From positions 370,138 to 434,137 of the forward strand of contig NZ_FNEG01000006.1 in the NCBI RefSeq assembly GCF_900100075.1: a stretch of DNA of 64,000 nucleotides, read 5' to 3'. This document shows positions 61,933-64,000 of this stretch, one piece after another. Position 1 is the stretch's first letter; the number at the start of each line of letters is the position of its first letter. The stretch is from Chryseobacterium jejuense. Its GTDB lineage: Bacteria > Bacteroidota > Bacteroidia > Flavobacteriales > Weeksellaceae. Made by a program: the position numbers and the translations under genes. Below the pieces are notes generated by a model. The model saw only the letters and a program-made list of their open reading frames with translations, made no database searches and was not told the DNA's origin.

Positions 61933-61955
61933 TTTTTATCCCTATGGGTGAAAAA
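61933..61955. promoter_or_regulatory. Candidate HxlR operator
   Basis: TTTTTATCCC (61933-61942), TAT, GGGTGAAAAA (61946-61955), matching at 8 of 10 arm positions, between the divergent HxlR and peroxiredoxin genes. Confidence 0.5.
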
Positions 61956-62017
61956 TATGCGTTATTGCTTTTCTGTAACGGCTTTTAGACCTTTGTAAAA
62001 ATAATAAAATTTAAAAA

Positions 62018-62656
62018 ATGAATACACTGGCAAAACAGATTGAATATTTGAATCAGGAATTGTCTTCACAACTTCCACAGGAAATATTATATGCTTTTGG
62101 AAAGTCTATTGAAGATTTGAAAACAAAGAGAATGGAAGAAAATAGTATTCAGATTGGAAATCAGATGCCGGAATTTTCATTGCCGAATGCTTTGGGTAAA
62201 ATAATTAATTCTGAAGACATTATTAAAAATGGGAAAATTATTTTAGCCTTTTATAGAGGAAGCTGGTGTCCTTATTGTAATCTGGAATTAAAATCTCTAC
62301 AGGATAATCTTTCCAGAATCAAAAATAAAGGAGCTACTTTAATTGCTGTTTCTCCACAAAGTCCGGATCATTCTCTAAGTATGACAGAGAAAAATAATCT
62401 TGAGTTTGAAGTATTGACTGATATTGATAATAATTTTGCTAAAAAATTAGGTATAGATTTTCAGCTACAGGATTTTGTACTTCCTTATTATAATGGTCTT
62501 GGAATACATCTTTCAGATTTCAATAAAAATGAAGATAATACCTTACCGGTTCCGGCTGTTTTTGTGGTGGATGAAAATAGAGTGGTGACTTATAAATTTT
62601 TAGATGTAAATTACATGAATAGATTAGATGTGGAAGAGTTAATACAATCATTATGA
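62018..62656 (+). CDS. Peroxiredoxin-like AhpC/TSA protein
   Basis: A 212-residue thioredoxin-fold protein. The redox motif is WCPYC (Cys84, Cys87) after FYRGSWCPYCNLELKSL, with a helical N-terminal extension (about 1-40). The CPYC form suggests a two-Cys active site like peroxiredoxin-like/thiol reductases of the AhpC/TSA superfamily. It is likely controlled by the divergent HxlR protein. Its stop overlaps the start of the HEAT-repeat gene by 4 bases. Confidence 0.93.
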   Translation: MNTLAKQIEYLNQELSSQLPQEILYAFGKSIEDLKTKRMEENSIQIGNQMPEFSLPNALGKIINSEDIIKNGKIILAFYRGSWCPYCNLELKSLQDNLSRIKNKGATLIAVSPQSPDHSLSMTEKNNLEFEVLTDIDNNFAKKLGIDFQLQDFVLPYYNGLGIHLSDFNKNEDNTLPVPAVFVVDENRVVTYKFLDVNYMNRLDVEELIQSL

Positions 62657-63453
62657 CAGAAAAAAGAAAAGGAGCCCGCTCCATTAAAGATATTCCTGCA
62701 GATATTTTGTTACAGTTGAACAAAGGTGAAATTGAAACAGCCAATCTTACAGAATGGTTGGCCGTAGATCAGAAATTTTTGTTGGAGACTTTATTAATAC
62801 AGAATAATCGGTCAGAATATCTACAGCCAATTCTGAGAAGAGTAGATCAGTTGAAAAAACAAACGGTCAATACTATCAACGAAGCTATTGGATTGGGAAT
62901 TCTTGATCTTGCACTTAAAAACCAGGATGAAGAATTTATTTCAAAGTTATCCACACATCCTGCGGATTTTGTTCGTTGTTGGGCTGCTTACACCATTGGA
63001 AGGAACAATACTTTTAATATTGAAGAAAAATTAAAAAAGATTCAATCCTTTGCTGCTGATACTCATTTTGGAGTAAGAGAAATCTGCTGGATGACGGTTC
63101 GTCCGGATATTTCAAAGAATCTTAAAGAATCCTTTTCTATTTTATCAGAATGGACGAAGCATGAGAATGAAAATATCAGACGTTTTGCGAGCGAATCCAC
63201 CAGACCGAGAGGAGTGTGGTGTGAACATATTGAGGCATTAAAACAAAATCCGGGATTAGGGTTGGAAATTTTAGAGCCATTACAATCAGATTCTTCGAAA
63301 TATGTACAGGATAGTGTTGGAAATTGGCTGAATGATGCCAGCAAATCCCAACCGGAATTTGTAGTAGAAATCTGTGATGAATGGCTTAGGGAAAGCAATA
63401 CCAAAGAAACTCAATATATTGTCAAAAAAGCCTTGCGTACCATTCGTAAATAA
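62653..63453 (+). CDS. HEAT-repeat protein (AlkD-like)
   Basis: A 266-residue all-helical protein built from HEAT-type repeats: ATHPADFVRCWAAYTIG-like, DTHFGVREICWMTVRP, NENIRRFASESTRPRGVWCEHIEAL and KYVQDSVGNWLNDASKSQP. This matches the DNA alkylation repair (AlkD/AlkC-like) fold. The RPRGVWCEHIEAL segment is typical of such proteins of the DUF/AlkC group. It is translationally coupled to the peroxiredoxin-like gene. A DnaA box sequence lies at 62947 in its coding region. A DNA repair role is inference. Confidence 0.85.
   Translation: MTEKRKGARSIKDIPADILLQLNKGEIETANLTEWLAVDQKFLLETLLIQNNRSEYLQPILRRVDQLKKQTVNTINEAIGLGILDLALKNQDEEFISKLSTHPADFVRCWAAYTIGRNNTFNIEEKLKKIQSFAADTHFGVREICWMTVRPDISKNLKESFSILSEWTKHENENIRRFASESTRPRGVWCEHIEALKQNPGLGLEILEPLQSDSSKYVQDSVGNWLNDASKSQPEFVVEICDEWLRESNTKETQYIVKKALRTIRK
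62947..62955 (+). promoter_or_regulatory. DnaA box within the HEAT-repeat gene
   Basis: TTATCCACA, the same orientation as the four intergenic boxes and 510 bases before the first. It lies inside coding sequence (KLSTHP), so it may be fortuitous. Confidence 0.45.
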
Positions 63454-63456
63454 AAG

Positions 63457-63465
63457 TTATCCACA
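63457..63465 (+). promoter_or_regulatory. DnaA box 1
   Basis: TTATCCACA, followed by ATAAGGAGTTGTAAA; perfect consensus. Confidence 0.75.
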
Positions 63466-63579
63466 ATAAGGAGTTGTAAATTGATTGATGATTTTATATT
63501 GTTGTAAATTAATTATTTACATATTTTTGGATATCAAAATTATTCTTAAAAATAGATTCAATTGGCCAATTTTTTAAAG

Positions 63580-63588
63580 TTATCCACA
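63580..63588 (+). promoter_or_regulatory. DnaA box 2
   Basis: TTATCCACA preceded by AAAG and followed by ATTTTGAAATG; perfect consensus. Confidence 0.75.
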
Positions 63589-63692
63589 ATTTTGAAATGT
63601 GAATTCATAATCCTTTCATGCCTTTCTCAATTAAAATACTTGCTTAAAAAGAAATCTTCTGTGCACATCTGTGTCATCAGTAGTCAAAAAAG

Positions 63693-63701
63693 TTATCCAC
63701 A
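63693..63701 (+). promoter_or_regulatory. DnaA box 3
   Basis: TTATCCACA preceded by AAAAAAG and followed by ATATGGAATTGTAGAAA; similar downstream context to box 1. Confidence 0.75.
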
Positions 63702-63813
63702 ATATGGAATTGTAGAAAAAGTAATACTATATCTGTCATAAATATAGATGGTTGTAAAATATCTCTGTTAAAAGGATTCTCAAGAATAGGTCCAATAGGT
63801 TATGATTAAAAAG

Positions 63814-63822
63814 TTATCCACA
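63814..63822 (+). promoter_or_regulatory. DnaA box 4
   Basis: TTATCCACA preceded by AAAAAG and followed by ATATCAGAATATGAG; the sequence after it resembles that after box 2. Confidence 0.75.
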
Positions 63823-64000
63823 ATATCAGAATATGAGTTAAGGACTGTCTCAATTGTTTTCAACTTAAAATCTGAACTTAAAAAGGAATATTCTGTGCAA
63901 ATCCGTGTATTCTAAGACATATGCAAATTATATCGTACTAAATTTACAAAAGGTTGTTCTCTTTTTACTACAGCAAACATTCTATACACGAGCTTACAAC

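Larger units (their letters stand above)
63454..64000. other. Candidate replication origin region (DnaA-box array)
   Basis: No ORF. It holds four perfect TTATCCACA boxes in one orientation at 63457, 63580, 63693 and 63814 (starts 123, 113 and 121 bases apart), with AT-rich stretches between (for example TTTTATATTGTTGTAAATTA). The sequence also shows a diverged ~235-base tandem duplication: both 63590-63690 and 63830-63915 contain CTTAAAAAG, TTCTGTGCA and a CTCAATT word. The window ends before any flanking dnaA or other oriC-linked gene can be seen. Confidence 0.6.

Noticed and set aside
63457..63822. Evenly spaced 9-mers as CRISPR repeats
   Set aside because: Only a 9-base word is conserved, spacing is ~110-120 bases and the sequence between is itself duplicated.

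Overview
The window looks like a chromosomal segment of a Flavobacteriia species, most likely Chryseobacterium or a close relative (Weeksellaceae). The evidence is a low GC content, a SusC/SusD pair, a fused CcoN-CcoO cbb3 oxidase, a lipoprotein TamA partner (TamL) beside TamB, a Cys-rich bacteriocin-like peptide, and several promoters of the Bacteroidetes type (TTG or TTTG, about 19 bases, then TAnnTTTG). No phage, conjugative element, CRISPR array or complete insertion sequence is visible. The genus is inferred from gene families, not from a database match.

Layout. 1-4.3 kb: 3' end of a SusC gene, its SusD partner and a small lipoprotein. 4.3-6.4 kb: the bacteriocin-like peptide and argS. 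6.5-14.8 kb: a leftward tamB-tamL-yihY envelope operon. 15.1-18.3 kb: leftward cbb3 oxidase genes (ccoNO, ccoP). 18.5-23.9 kb: a small XRE regulator, then a sensor kinase/response regulator pair followed by a secreted C1q-like protein and a decayed C1q-like tail. 24-30.2 kb: amino acid permease, HExxH metalloprotein, AraC/GyrI regulator, outer-membrane-type protein, secreted agmatine deiminase, HdeD-like protein. 30.3-36.5 kb: a surface-protein island with a TPR-LuxR regulator, two large secreted proteins with VGIGT-type repeats and two small HTH proteins. 36.6-38.1 kb: small conserved or unknown genes. 38.2-38.7 kb: two tRNA-Gln genes, each with its own promoter and terminator. 38.8-41.6 kb: menE-like gene, arfB, an outer membrane protein, and a GreA/B-like protein behind a structured leader. 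41.6-45.9 kb: a repeat-rich area with a deoxyhypusine-synthase-like gene, an ATL protein and an XRE regulator. 45.9-53.5 kb: htpG, an S9 peptidase, an unrecognised protein and recA. 53.8-57.2 kb: a possibly frameshifted membrane protein, an MpaB-type oxygenase and a LuxR regulator. 57.4-61.3 kb: a secreted protein, the pfkA-gapA glycolytic pair and a DUF4846 lipoprotein. 61.5-63.5 kb: an HxlR regulator divergent from a peroxiredoxin-HEAT repeat operon. 63.45-64.0 kb: a gene-free region with four perfect DnaA boxes at nearly regular spacing.

The most notable signals are non-coding. First, the DnaA-box array at the right edge is a good candidate for oriC or another DnaA-titrating locus. Second, a family of about 260-bp nested palindromic repeats occurs at least three times in 41.7-45.9 kb, and a partial fourth copy appears to have supplied the C-terminal codons of the HxlR regulator. 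Third, three secreted proteins whose mature N-termini share an N-x-P-x-x-x-L pattern each sit beside a different type of regulator, and one is bracketed by two related hairpins. Other points are a Cys-rich bacteriocin-like peptide with an atypical leader end, a T7 tract that splits a membrane protein, and a structured leader with a small ORF before a Gre-like gene.
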